Positions 38,931 to 47,670 of a DNA stretch of 64,000 bases are shown piece after piece. How positions within the stretch are numbered: the stretch's first letter is position 1; the number at the start of each line of letters is the position of its first letter. Under the pieces are notes generated by a model. It did no database searches, was not told the origin of the DNA, and worked only from the letters and a program-made list of their open reading frames with translations. Origin of the DNA: Euryarchaeota archaeon UBA558 (lineage in GTDB: Archaea > Thermoplasmatota > Poseidoniia > Poseidoniales > Thalassarchaeaceae); contig DAZE01000020.1 in assembly GCA_002507175.1 (NCBI GenBank), positions 13,676 to 77,675 on the forward strand, in the 5' to 3' direction. Both the position numbers and the translations under genes were made by a program.

Positions 38931-38974
38931 AAAAATAAAAAATGGCGGGAGGGCCCGGTTGGGCCCCCACCGCC
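38931..38974 (-). terminator. Intrinsic-type terminator after rhodopsin
   Basis: On the minus strand, 41 bases after the rhodopsin stop, a GC-rich hairpin (38974-38944; inner GGGCCC/GGGCCC with an AACC loop, outer GGCGG/CCGCC) is followed directly by ATTTTTTATTTTT (38943-38931). It looks like a bacterial intrinsic terminator. The T tract is only on the rhodopsin side; for icd on the plus strand, transcription meets an A-tract then the hairpin. Confidence 0.75.
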
Positions 38975-39014
38975 TTGTTGCGTATTACTTGGGTAATTGA
39001 CTCAGTTCACTGAA

Positions 39015-39884
39015 TCAAGCCATGGCTGCGGTAGCCTTCTTGGCTCCCATCCATGCTACTACACCGAAACCGATCTTGTTGATCATGTCAGCGATGTTGT
39101 ATAGAACGCCCATTAGCTCCTGGTTGCCGTCTAGTAGATTGGCCTCAGGGCTGTACAAGTAGCCGATTGGGTAGATGACCCACCCTACGACTATGAACAT
39201 CCTTAGTGCGTTAAGGCTCCACTCTAGTTCGGCCTTCACCTTGCTGTTGTCGATACCCTTTGGCTCCATCATTCCGAATGGATCTCCGACTGCAACAATG
39301 ATCATTGCCCAGCCCACACCGCTCAATATCAAGCAGATTAGACCAGCGGAGTCACCGAATGTGCCATCCATGAGGCCTGTCTCGCCGGCGAATCCCCAGC
39401 CAATCATCCAAACTGCACCGAAGAAACACACGTTTGCGAATCCTCCGATTCCTGGGATCTTAGCGTCGGTGATAGCATCCTTCCCCACCAAGCTTGGGAA
39501 CTTGAGAGCCATCAGCGGGACTGTGATGAGCCAGTCCATGTATCTGTAGTGGACGCTAACTATTCCATCCTCGACATAGGCGCCACGCATGTAGTAGTAG
39601 TGGAACGCTGCGATACCCACAATTAGTGCGGAAATCGTCATTGTTGTCCTGTACTCTTCAGCAACGCTGTTTCGCTCCATGACGAAGAAGATGAACGCCG
39701 CTCCCATCGAAATGTACCCGACGAAGAAGAGGAAGAAGGTCAATAGAGCCATTCCCTCGTAGTCGTTTGGGTTTGCGTATTCCGATGCGGATGCAGTGGA
39801 CAGTCCCAGTACTCCCAGCGTCATCAGGGCGAGTATTGGGGCACTCATTCTCAGGCCATTTTTGTAGGATGGATTAAGATCCAT
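39015..39884 (-). CDS. Proteorhodopsin-family light-driven proton pump
   Basis: 289 residues with a signal-like N-terminus (to about ASAS, 34) and seven helices. By hand alignment to green proteorhodopsin, the proton acceptor is D117 in RYMDWLITVPL, its partner T121, the His that tunes it H95 (FHYYYMRG), the colour-tuning position M125 (Met or Leu give green absorption), the proton-donor position K128 instead of Glu, and the retinal Schiff-base Lys K270 in INKIGFG. This is a D-T-K triad. Alignment of the carotenoid-gate position gives Leu, not Gly, but an insertion there makes this unsure. It likely pumps protons outward. It has its own TATA box and terminator, so it is monocistronic. Confidence 0.95.
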   Translation of the reverse strand: MDLNPSYKNGLRMSAPILALMTLGVLGLSTASASEYANPNDYEGMALLTFFLFFVGYISMGAAFIFFVMERNSVAEEYRTTMTISALIVGIAAFHYYYMRGAYVEDGIVSVHYRYMDWLITVPLMALKFPSLVGKDAITDAKIPGIGGFANVCFFGAVWMIGWGFAGETGLMDGTFGDSAGLICLILSGVGWAMIIVAVGDPFGMMEPKGIDNSKVKAELEWSLNALRMFIVVGWVIYPIGYLYSPEANLLDGNQELMGVLYNIADMINKIGFGVVAWMGAKKATAAMA

Positions 39885-39903
39885 GGGGGAACCCTAAAAT
39901 TAC

Positions 39904-39915
39904 CTTATATAAATA
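39904..39915 (-). promoter_or_regulatory. TATA box of rhodopsin
   Basis: Minus strand TATTTATATAAG, centred 25-26 bases before the ATG at 39884. It is the best TATA match in the window and predicts a leaderless transcript starting at or next to the start codon. Confidence 0.75.
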
Positions 39916-39974
39916 CCTGTCACTAGTCTAATTTAAACAATACGCTTCATAGGCCCTTTTTGCCTCGCTCGGCC

Positions 39975-40640
39975 ATGGACAACCCAAGGGAACTACTCCT
40001 GTCACTTTCTGATGCTGCCGCTGGAACTGACAATCCACTTTCTTGGTTTGAAGACCTTTATTCCAGAGCAAATAGGGATGATAGCTGGATTCCATGGTCT
40101 GATGGAAATCCCAATCCACTGTTGGTTGACTGGGTGATCGGGCAACCTGCGGGGAAAGCATTAGTTGTTGGCTCAGGACTAGGGGAAGATGCTGCGTTTC
40201 TAGAAAAAAAGGGATGGCAGGTAACGGCTTTCGACATCTCAGAAACTGCGATAAAATGGTCTTCGGACAGGTACAGTCACACGTCTGTTTCTTGGATGGT
40301 AGCTGACCTGCTGAACCTTCCTCCAGAGTTGTGCGGTGACTTTGATTTGGTACTTGAAGTCCACATCTTACAGGCCATGCCCGTCGAACTAAGGAAAATA
40401 GCCTCACAAAAACTAGCCCCCCTGGTATCAGAAAACGGTTTCTTGGTCTGTATTGGACGCTATGCTACAGAGGACGATCTTACTATCGGGCCACCATGGC
40501 CATTGAGCTATTCATTTATTGAGTCCATAGGCGCGAGTCTCGGTGAAATGAGCTTGAAGAAAATCAGGCTTGAGTCCGATGATAGTTCCGTTTCCCGCTA
40601 CAGGGCTATTTGGAGACGAACGAAAATTAAGAACGATTGA
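39975..40640 (+). CDS. SAM-dependent methyltransferase, thiopurine-methyltransferase-like
   Basis: About 221 residues. The SAM motif is ALVVGSGLGEDAAFLEKKGW with VTAFDISETAIKW for the acidic loop, and DLVLEVHILQAM for the following strand. The NPLLVDWV near the N-terminus and DLLNLPP are as in TPMT-like and chalcogen methyltransferases. The ATG at 39975 is chosen over an in-frame TTG at 39960. It is divergent from rhodopsin (90 bases apart) and overlaps the convergent PIN-protein gene by 14 bases. Substrate unknown. Confidence 0.82.
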   Translation: MDNPRELLLSLSDAAAGTDNPLSWFEDLYSRANRDDSWIPWSDGNPNPLLVDWVIGQPAGKALVVGSGLGEDAAFLEKKGWQVTAFDISETAIKWSSDRYSHTSVSWMVADLLNLPPELCGDFDLVLEVHILQAMPVELRKIASQKLAPLVSENGFLVCIGRYATEDDLTIGPPWPLSYSFIESIGASLGEMSLKKIRLESDDSSVSRYRAIWRRTKIKND

Positions 40641-43600
40641 TGGACTTGGTAATCTGGTCGGCATTTTCGACCACCACAAATCCGTATTGTTCCTCGAGCG
40701 ACCTTCTTATCATACGAAAATCTGAATCTCTCGTGGCCACCAATACAGAACCGACGTCCCGGAGCTTCGGCGATATGCTGCTCGAATAAGAAGCCAAACT
40801 AGCTGCATCGATGATTATCTGTCGATCCCCCTCCTCGGGGTAGATCGCCTTACCATTAATCACGGATCTTGATGGCTCGTCATCTCTTCTTTGCCGCTTG
40901 CTTTCATCTATTTTCGCAAAGATGTTTGAGTGGCTTTCGAGGAAGTTGCTAAGACTACTAATGATCGAATTGTCCTGCTCGAATGCAAGATTGACCCCAC
41001 TGAATACCTCAATGACATAATTTCGAATTTCCTCTATCCCTGCATTTTCTATAGATGACCATAAGCCTTGGTCTTGGTATTCGCCGTGAAAAAGCCTCTT
41101 TGAGGTAGAGACGTCGCGTGTTCTATTGGAAAACTCCTTCATAACTGATTCTGGTAAGTAGGTTTTGATCGACCCTGCGTCTTTCTGTCTTCTCAATGCC
41201 CATTGAAACGCTCTTTCCAGGGACCAATCCAGATTACCCAAACCATAAGGTGAACCCCGCTTGATCAATTCGTCTTTGAATGCGTCAATTAGCAAGTTGG
41301 TGTCTACAATGACAAGCGGTTTCAAACTTGTTATGTTGAAGGTTCTTCGGTCCTTGATAGGTATGGAAGACTCCAATGTGGTGAACATAGACCTTTGAGA
41401 TCGCCGAAGTCTTCTGACTCCCTCCTCATCGAAACCCCCGTGATTAATTGCAGATTGGAACATTCTCAATCCAGAAAGTGGCTTTCTCTCAGCCTGTTCT
41501 TGTGCAATTAAGGATATTTCAAGCACGTCCCTCCCCTTCTGCAATTCCTCTTTTAGTCGCCTCTCAAGTCTATCTTCATTCCTGCGCCCTGGCCTATCAA
41601 GCCTCTTTAATGCCGCCTTTACCCGGCCTTCGAAAGGATCACTCGGAAGTCCTAACTCATCTGGATAAGTCCTCAATCCGTTAATTTCCTGGGTCTTTTC
41701 TTCTTGATCCATATCCGAAGCATATCCCAACACTAGATTGGTCGCAACGTCGCTTCTGCCCTTGTCGTATTCACTACAAACTCTGAGAAATAATTGAAAC
41801 CTTCGGGTTATCGCAGCCATCAATTCGGCATTTCGATCAATTAGGTCAACAGCCTGTTTCCATGCTTTGGCGTGTGCGAAGTGAATCAGTGCCATCCGCC
41901 GAAGTTGTGTAGTTCTCTCAAACCTTTGAGGCTCCAATCGCCTCGCAGCCTCTAGGAAACATCTTCCTGCATTCAGATGGTCTCCTTTACCGATCGAGAT
42001 AGCGGCTCTCACTATCTGTGAACCAGATGAATCGGGAGCATGTTCTCGATACCATTCTTCCATTACGGGGAGGGCTATATGGTATTCTTCTATCATTTCA
42101 GAGATTGATATCACCAATTGTATGGATAACCGTCCTTCATTGACAATCGAAACGAGAGTATCGGTCGCGGACCTCTTTTTGTCTTCGTCTTGCATTTGTA
42201 ATTCAATTCTCGCTCTGTTCAGCCGTAGCAAGGTGATCAAGGAATCAAAAAGGGAAGACTCAATGTCACCTAGGCTTGAATTATCGGCAGCGGTAATCAA
42301 TTGCTCTATGCTATTTTCCCTCACTATGCCCGTTCCGTCCTCCAATAGGGCCCTTCTAGTTTGATTCAAGGCCTTGATTCCAGTCGTGCCAAGCCTATCA
42401 TGAAGGGCATTGAGGTCATGGGAGAATCCGTTTATTACAGCTAGCAATGCCACAGAAACCTCGGAAAGACAAGGATCCTCAATCCTTTCTAAGGCCTCTA
42501 TCGATTTCTTTCTGAGGTCGACCATCCTGTCCATTTTGTTGATCCCGATTCTTGCCGACAAAAGGTGCCATACGAGCAACCCCCGCATTGGGTTTCTAAC
42601 AACCGCTTCTCCGACAAGAATTTCGGATAGCAGCTTTATTTCATTTCCTTCGGTTGCTATGTCGGACAAGACTTCCAAATGGCCTGCTTTCAGACCTCTG
42701 GCAATGACCTCTTTAGCCACTATAGTCCTGATTTTTACCGATTTTGAACCATCATATAGTATCTCGATCAACCCTGATGAGTCTATTTTTTTTGCACTTT
42801 CGGAAGCCATTTCCATCAAATCCTTATCATTCCCAGAAAATCTTCCCACTGCAATTAGCACGTCGATCGGCCACATTGGACGGCCAAGAATGACTTCTCG
42901 AGCCCCATCAAGTCGATTTCCGTCAATCAGTTTCGATGCAATCATGAAACTCAACTTAGCCGGCCAAGCCGAACCGTGACTGTCCAACAAGTCCCCACCT
43001 CCCGTAAGTGCATCTAGGTCTAGATCTAAATCTGGGAGACTCACGGCCCGCCAGGCCTCAATTATCACAGCGTAGGATAGCCTACTCTCAGGCTCTTTTT
43101 TGATCCACGAGGCCACGTCTTCTTCACTTTTGGAATGTCGGAACGAGTTTAGAGTCAGATACAGTGTTGCTATCTTCTTGAGATCCGGGTCGCTAGAAGC
43201 AGTTCTGAATAACGCTTCGGCGTCCTCGCCAATCGATGCCATCATTATGCCGACAAAGAGGGATCCTACACCCGTATCCGTACCAAAATCTCCAATTTGC
43301 TTCTTGACCCTGCGCGAGTCCACTTTCGTTGAATACTCACGCCTCAACATGAGAAGTGATTTTCTCTGTTTCTGGGATAGCTTCATTGGAGGATCGATTG
43401 ATAGCCAATCATGCAATGCGGAATGGTCGATTGGATCAAAATTGGCCTTTTCCAACCATGTTTCGATATTCGACTCCGCATTTGAGACTTCCAGTACCGG
43501 GAACCTACTCAATTCAGCGAAGATCGGAGCCTCTCTGGCCAACCTCTCCCAAGCTGGATGAACACCCTCATCGCACCTCTTTCTGACATCAGAGGCGTCT

Positions 43601-43935
43601 CTTGTGTCTTTCATTACATCGGATTGTAATAATATGTATCTGCAGAGACGAAAAGCAGGGTTGTCTTCTTCCTCGTCTCCAATAATCGCTTCCCTTGGAT
43701 CTGAGGTCGATCGGCGAACCCTTCTGCCGGCACGTCGAGAGGATTTCTTGGATTCAGATCCATTATCGTCTTGACGCTCAGGACTGGTTTTCGCCGCAGC
43801 GATCCTCACTAGAGCCCTCCACGATTTCGGCAACTCCTCATATCCAACCGTACGAGAAACCTTCCTCAATCGCGCTCTCTCATCATCACCTGCAGAGGAC
43901 AGTGCCTCCAGGCATTCAAGGAGTTGAGATTCCAT
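40627..43935 (-). CDS. Large helical-repeat protein with C-terminal PIN nuclease domain
   Basis: 1102 residues. A basic, Ser-rich segment (about 50-85) is followed by about 750 residues of helical repeats resembling HEAT/TPR (ALFRTASSDPDLKKIATLYL, MALIHFAHAKAWKQAVDLI). From about 870 a PIN domain begins: PLVIVDTNLLIDAFKDE, a helical insert, EEGDRQIIIDAASLA (acidic) and VLVATRDSDFRMIRR, giving the four acidic residues of a metal-dependent RNase. It would be a cytosolic ribonuclease guided by a scaffold. No antitoxin-like gene adjoins it. It lies 37 bases after a DHH phosphoesterase gene. I know no family with this size and layout. Confidence 0.75.
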   Translation of the reverse strand: MESQLLECLEALSSAGDDERARLRKVSRTVGYEELPKSWRALVRIAAAKTSPERQDDNGSESKKSSRRAGRRVRRSTSDPREAIIGDEEEDNPAFRLCRYILLQSDVMKDTRDASDVRKRCDEGVHPAWERLAREAPIFAELSRFPVLEVSNAESNIETWLEKANFDPIDHSALHDWLSIDPPMKLSQKQRKSLLMLRREYSTKVDSRRVKKQIGDFGTDTGVGSLFVGIMMASIGEDAEALFRTASSDPDLKKIATLYLTLNSFRHSKSEEDVASWIKKEPESRLSYAVIIEAWRAVSLPDLDLDLDALTGGGDLLDSHGSAWPAKLSFMIASKLIDGNRLDGAREVILGRPMWPIDVLIAVGRFSGNDKDLMEMASESAKKIDSSGLIEILYDGSKSVKIRTIVAKEVIARGLKAGHLEVLSDIATEGNEIKLLSEILVGEAVVRNPMRGLLVWHLLSARIGINKMDRMVDLRKKSIEALERIEDPCLSEVSVALLAVINGFSHDLNALHDRLGTTGIKALNQTRRALLEDGTGIVRENSIEQLITAADNSSLGDIESSLFDSLITLLRLNRARIELQMQDEDKKRSATDTLVSIVNEGRLSIQLVISISEMIEEYHIALPVMEEWYREHAPDSSGSQIVRAAISIGKGDHLNAGRCFLEAARRLEPQRFERTTQLRRMALIHFAHAKAWKQAVDLIDRNAELMAAITRRFQLFLRVCSEYDKGRSDVATNLVLGYASDMDQEEKTQEINGLRTYPDELGLPSDPFEGRVKAALKRLDRPGRRNEDRLERRLKEELQKGRDVLEISLIAQEQAERKPLSGLRMFQSAINHGGFDEEGVRRLRRSQRSMFTTLESSIPIKDRRTFNITSLKPLVIVDTNLLIDAFKDELIKRGSPYGLGNLDWSLERAFQWALRRQKDAGSIKTYLPESVMKEFSNRTRDVSTSKRLFHGEYQDQGLWSSIENAGIEEIRNYVIEVFSGVNLAFEQDNSIISSLSNFLESHSNIFAKIDESKRQRRDDEPSRSVINGKAIYPEEGDRQIIIDAASLASYSSSISPKLRDVGSVLVATRDSDFRMIRRSLEEQYGFVVVENADQITKSINRS

Positions 43936-43972
43936 GTTGTGATGCTCCGCAAACTTGCTCCGGAGATGAGGC

Positions 43973-44974
43973 CTACATCAACACATCGTCGTCATCGACA
44001 ATCCTGGCATTCCACATCTTGAGCCATTCGCTAATGTTTTGCTCGATGTCATGTTGTTCAATTCGCCTCTCAACCGGCAGACCGTTTTCTAGGGGCTTAA
44101 TTCTACAGCCACAGGCATCTCGATGTCCACCCCCATCTACATCAAATCTTGTGGCCAATTTCGTGAGGTCGAATAGGCCACCATTCTTATGAAGAAACGA
44201 GTTTGTGTAAAATGAGGCCGAGACGGGATAATCCAGACCGTTGTCGAAGGAACCATCTAATGAGCCATGTATGATCATGCATGCATCACAATCATCACCA
44301 GCAAACGCAGTGATTGCGTAGCCGTTTGATCTCATTCCAAGGTCATTCATCTTCACTATTGCCATTCGGTCGATGATCTCAACTCTACCCTCTATCTCCC
44401 TCGCGAGGATCTCATTTTCTGTTTTCCTTGTGGATATCGCATCTGAAACAAGCACATCGCTAACGATGTCAACAATACTGTATCCCTCAGTAAAAAGCTC
44501 CAGGACTCTCAAGGCCACACCCTCTGAGACACCCAAACAACGGCCTATCCAAACCATCGGTTCATCAGACAGATATTCGTTTCTTGTGATATCACCGCTG
44601 TCCAGTTTATCCGTCCAATACAATGCGCTTTCTAGATCACTCAGATCTATTCTATCTTTGAATAAATTAGCCGCAACCCTTGCCGCAGATGGTGAGGACC
44701 CCCAGATTCTATTAGCAGGCCATTCATTTTCCGAAGGCTTATTCGATAGGTGATGATCAATTGAAAGCCCACAACTTGGGTGATAAGGAAGATCACAAAT
44801 AGCAGTTGATGAGTCTATCCAATAGTCGAGCATTCCGTCTTTTAGTGCACCGGGATGTCCAAACTTAACCTTTGCATCTGGAAATGCCCTTAGGAGGATC
44901 GCTCCGCACAAAACTCCGTCGAGATCACCATCTGTGAGGATTTTCTCCACCTTGAGTTCTGATAACCAGCTCAT
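43973..44974 (-). CDS. DHH-family phosphoesterase
   Basis: 333 residues. The catalytic motifs are ILTDGDLDGVLCGA (motif I), ICDLPYH (motif II), SIDHHLSNKP (the DHH motif) and the C-terminal DHHA1 GGGHRDACGC. This family includes RecJ-like exonucleases, NrnA-type oligoribonucleases and c-di-AMP phosphodiesterases. Size and motifs suggest an NrnA- or RecJ-like enzyme; the specificity is unknown. It is directly upstream of the PIN protein and probably shares its transcript. Confidence 0.85.
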   Translation of the reverse strand: MSWLSELKVEKILTDGDLDGVLCGAILLRAFPDAKVKFGHPGALKDGMLDYWIDSSTAICDLPYHPSCGLSIDHHLSNKPSENEWPANRIWGSSPSAARVAANLFKDRIDLSDLESALYWTDKLDSGDITRNEYLSDEPMVWIGRCLGVSEGVALRVLELFTEGYSIVDIVSDVLVSDAISTRKTENEILAREIEGRVEIIDRMAIVKMNDLGMRSNGYAITAFAGDDCDACMIIHGSLDGSFDNGLDYPVSASFYTNSFLHKNGGLFDLTKLATRFDVDGGGHRDACGCRIKPLENGLPVERRIEQHDIEQNISEWLKMWNARIVDDDDVLM

Positions 44975-45021
44975 GCACTCCGGGCCTCACCATAGGATGT
45001 ATTGGTTCCGCTTCCGAAGAG

Positions 45022-45029
45022 TTTTATCC
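45022..45029 (+). promoter_or_regulatory. TATA-like element of the Nudix gene
   Basis: TTTTATCC, centred about 27 bases before the ATG at 45052, consistent with a leaderless transcript. Confidence 0.45.
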
Positions 45030-45051
45030 TTGAAGAATCATCGGATAAAAC

Positions 45052-45459
45052 ATGGAAACCTCATGCGGTTTTGTTTTACTGAATCACAGCAGCATACTTC
45101 TGTTGCAATACCCCCAAGGGCACTGGAGCTTTCCCAAGGGGCACGTCGAAGATGGAGAGGACCACCACACAACTGCTAGAAGGGAGTTGCTAGAAGAGAC
45201 AGGAATCAGTGAACTGACCATAGTCCCTGGATGGACTAGGCGAACCGAATACACCTATTCCCGCCGTGGCTCACCCATGAAGAAGCAAGTGTTCTGGTAT
45301 CTTGCAACAACTGAAGAGTTCATGGTCAAGTTGTCACATGAGCACACAAACTTCCTCTGGCTGGATCTAAACAGGGCAAAGGAACAGCTCACATTCGATC
45401 AAGAGAAGGTCATATTGAGTGAAGCAGGCCAATTTGTCGCTGAGATTGGTTTGATGTGA
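45052..45459 (+). CDS. Nudix hydrolase, Ap4A-hydrolase type
   Basis: 135 residues. The Nudix box is GHVEDGEDHHTTARRELLEETGI in pattern (G-x5-E-x7-REUXEEXGU), with FPKGHVEDGE before it and WYLATTEEFMVKL after. The overall arrangement (CGFVLLN, QYPQGHWSFPKGH, FLWLDLNRAKEQL) fits bis(5'-nucleosyl)-tetraphosphatases, which clear dinucleoside polyphosphates. It is divergent from the DHH gene and convergent with pduO, from which it ends two bases away. Confidence 0.9.
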   Translation: METSCGFVLLNHSSILLLQYPQGHWSFPKGHVEDGEDHHTTARRELLEETGISELTIVPGWTRRTEYTYSRRGSPMKKQVFWYLATTEEFMVKLSHEHTNFLWLDLNRAKEQLTFDQEKVILSEAGQFVAEIGLM

Positions 45460-45461
45460 GC

Positions 45462-46094
45462 TCAAGCATTCCGCTTTCCAAGAGGAACCCAGAGCGTTTC
45501 ATCTTCTCCTTGTTTCAGTGTGAACCACCTAGCCAAAACAAAAAGCCAATCTGAGAGTCTGTTTAGATACATAACCACTGTATCGCGCAGGCCATTGGGA
45601 TCCTCTTGGATTATGGAACAGGCATATCTTTCTGCTCTTCTTACGATAGTACGTGAAAGGTGACATGCGGATACAACAGCAGTTCCTGTGGGAAGTATGA
45701 AGCTCTCGAGAGGCTCCAGTTCAACAAGCATTTCGTCCATTTCCCGCAAGAGCAATTCACAGGCCTCGTCAGTCAACAAAGCCATGGCCTTTGGAAGCGA
45801 ATCTGGTGGGCATGAGCATTCGCCCCCTAGGTCGAAGAGCTCTTGTTGCACCCTTCCCAGCATAGCCTCACCACGATCTCTGGATGTCAGGAATGTGGTG
45901 AGTGGGCCCCCATCTGGAGCCTCAGTTGGCGCCCTCATTAATTCACTTCGAATCATCCCAATGAATGAGTTTGCCTCATCGATAGTTCCGTACAATTCAA
46001 CCCTTGGATTTGATTTGGATACTCGAGAACCATCAAGAAGATGTGTCTCTCCACCATCTCCTCCGCCCGTATGCACTCTGTTAATTCTGACCAT
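45462..46094 (-). CDS. pduO: Cob(I)alamin adenosyltransferase, PduO type
   Basis: 210 residues. It has INRVHTGGGDGGETHLLDGSRV, ELYGTIDEANSFIG, VQQELFDLGGECS, FILPTGTAVVSACHLSRTIVRRAER and LNRLSDWLFVLARW, all signature segments of the PduO-type enzyme. It transfers adenosine from ATP to cob(I)alamin to make adenosylcobalamin. A client enzyme, NrdJ, is in the window. It is the last of three tightly spaced minus-strand genes. Confidence 0.95.
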   Translation of the reverse strand: MVRINRVHTGGGDGGETHLLDGSRVSKSNPRVELYGTIDEANSFIGMIRSELMRAPTEAPDGGPLTTFLTSRDRGEAMLGRVQQELFDLGGECSCPPDSLPKAMALLTDEACELLLREMDEMLVELEPLESFILPTGTAVVSACHLSRTIVRRAERYACSIIQEDPNGLRDTVVMYLNRLSDWLFVLARWFTLKQGEDETLWVPLGKRNA

Positions 46095-46113
46095 GAGTTC
46101 TGGGAAATGCTAC

Positions 46114-46842
46114 TCACATATCATCAGTCGGTTTGGACCATGAGGAATTTTTCAAACTATGAAGAGCATTATCAACAGCCTCGTTCCATGCTGAATCAAC
46201 AGCACCCCATCCCCCGAGCTCGTTCAGCTTGTCCTCATTCTGATCCGCGAGATCGGTCCGACCGAGATGTCTGTAGATTTTTGTGATTGCGGCATAACTC
46301 ATCGCTCCAAGCCAATCTTCCTCTGCGTCCCAAGAATTTTCAAAGTACGCCAATGCGCCAGAAGGACCCTCTAGAAGCCCCCTTTGGATCTGTCTTAGCC
46401 CAGCTTTGGACCACGCTATACCCGGCACCCCGATTATTAGACCCTTGAAAATGAGATAGATTTCCATTAGAATCAAAACCGAAGCCAGTATAAACGAAGA
46501 GAGATGTTCTTGCATACCCCCATTGTCCCAATAACCTACCATGAGCGAAATACTACCCACAGTCAAAAGGCAGCCGCCAAATGGACCCACAATGAAATCT
46601 TTTGAGGTTCTAGACATATCCCATGATCCGCGGAGTGTTCCATACGCCCCGAGCACAAGGGCGATTATCGCGGGCACCTCTGGACTTGTATCCCTGGGCC
46701 CCTGCTCAGAAATTATCAAGAAGGCACCAGAAATCAATACAAAGTAAGAAAACCGTCTGGAAATCTCGGGAAACGGCTGGTAACCGGACAGGTAAAAACA
46801 AGCACCTCCCAACGCGATCAAAAAGGCTATCCATGCGATCAT
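46114..46842 (-). CDS. Membrane protein, unknown function
   Basis: 242 residues with about five hydrophobic segments in the first 140 (IAWIAFLIALGGACFYL, FVLISGAFLIISEQ, IIALVLGAYGTL, LLTVGSISLMVGYW, ILASVLILMEIYLIF). A soluble helical C-terminus (GALAYFENSWDAEEDWLGAMSYAAI..) resembles a TPR-like pair. Its start overlaps the upstream gene's stop by four bases. No family recognised. Confidence 0.65.
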   Translation of the reverse strand: MIAWIAFLIALGGACFYLSGYQPFPEISRRFSYFVLISGAFLIISEQGPRDTSPEVPAIIALVLGAYGTLRGSWDMSRTSKDFIVGPFGGCLLTVGSISLMVGYWDNGGMQEHLSSFILASVLILMEIYLIFKGLIIGVPGIAWSKAGLRQIQRGLLEGPSGALAYFENSWDAEEDWLGAMSYAAITKIYRHLGRTDLADQNEDKLNELGGWGAVDSAWNEAVDNALHSLKNSSWSKPTDDM

Positions 46843-47165
46843 ACACTATCCCCTTTCCATCCCGGCATCCAGAAACGATCGTTATCCAGCCATTCTGACC
46901 ACTCTCTGTCAGTCGCCCTCAACAACCTCAGAGCCCGCCTGTCCAGGCCTTGTTTGAGAGCATCATCTACCTCCTCCCTTTTCCATGAATCCTCCCATTC
47001 TATCTGGAGCTCCCTCACAAACCGCTGCCCTTCAGGCCGATTGTCAAAGTGCCGCTCACAGATTTCCCTAAGCTCCTGCAGCCAAACTCTGGTACCAAGC
47101 ATCTGGGGGTCATTATCCATGTGGCCAGTTCCCTTTTTGCGAAACAGCCAATCCCAGAACATCAC
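46839..47165 (-). CDS. Small helical hypothetical protein
   Basis: 108 residues, rich in Trp, Arg and Glu and mostly helical (LQELREICERHFDN, REEVDDALKQGLDRRALRLL). It has a short hydrophobic start (MMFWDWLFRKK) but no clear membrane segment. Its stop overlaps the membrane-protein start (ATGA), so it heads the operon that ends with pduO. It is divergent from rlmH. Function unknown. Confidence 0.55.
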   Translation of the reverse strand: MMFWDWLFRKKGTGHMDNDPQMLGTRVWLQELREICERHFDNRPEGQRFVRELQIEWEDSWKREEVDDALKQGLDRRALRLLRATDREWSEWLDNDRFWMPGWKGDSV

Positions 47166-47223
47166 GCCACCGTATCACGCGTCTTGACAAACGGCTATAG
47201 TCACTTGTTGAAGTATTTGTGTT

Positions 47224-47658
47224 ATGGGAAGGGTAGTTGTTCACCTTCACGGACGGGCAAAAGACGCTTCTTTCAGGGCTTCCATATCAGATTATGCGAA
47301 CAGGCTGTCAACCTCAGGTGTCACACTTGTGGAGCACAGGAATCAAACAGAACCAGATGTTTACCTAAGGGAAATAGCTGATAAAAATCCCGACCACAAC
47401 ATCATACTTCTTGAAGAGAATGGCGAACAATTGGATAGTCTTCAGTACGCTGAGAAGCTCAAGCAGTGGTCATTAGATCGCTGTGATACCCACCTGGTAG
47501 TGGGACCACCCGGTGGTTTTGGACCATCCAGCAATCCACATACATCGATTTCCCTTGGTATGATTACTTTGCCACATGAGCTTGCAGCGGTGGTACTCTT
47601 GGAACAGTTATATCGGGCGTCAACAATAAACAAAGGGTTGCCTTATCATCGAAGGTGA
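47224..47658 (+). CDS. rlmH: RlmH-like SPOUT methyltransferase
   Basis: 144 residues. The knotted SPOUT core is recognisable: IILLEENGEQLDSLQYAEKL, then VVGPPGGFGPS (SAM loop), SLGMITLPHELAAVVLLEQLYRA and the ending INKGLPYHRR, matching SLSxMTLPHELxRxxLxEQLYRAxxIxxGxPYHR of RlmH. RlmH methylates pseudouridine 1915 in helix 69 of 23S rRNA in bacteria. The target in archaea would be the equivalent helix; this is inference. Confidence 0.88.
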   Translation: MGRVVVHLHGRAKDASFRASISDYANRLSTSGVTLVEHRNQTEPDVYLREIADKNPDHNIILLEENGEQLDSLQYAEKLKQWSLDRCDTHLVVGPPGGFGPSSNPHTSISLGMITLPHELAAVVLLEQLYRASTINKGLPYHRR

Positions 47659-47670
47659 CTACGTATCGGA

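Noticed and set aside
40627..43935. PIN protein as a VapC toxin
   Set aside because: It is 1102 residues with a huge repeat region and has no small antitoxin gene next to it.
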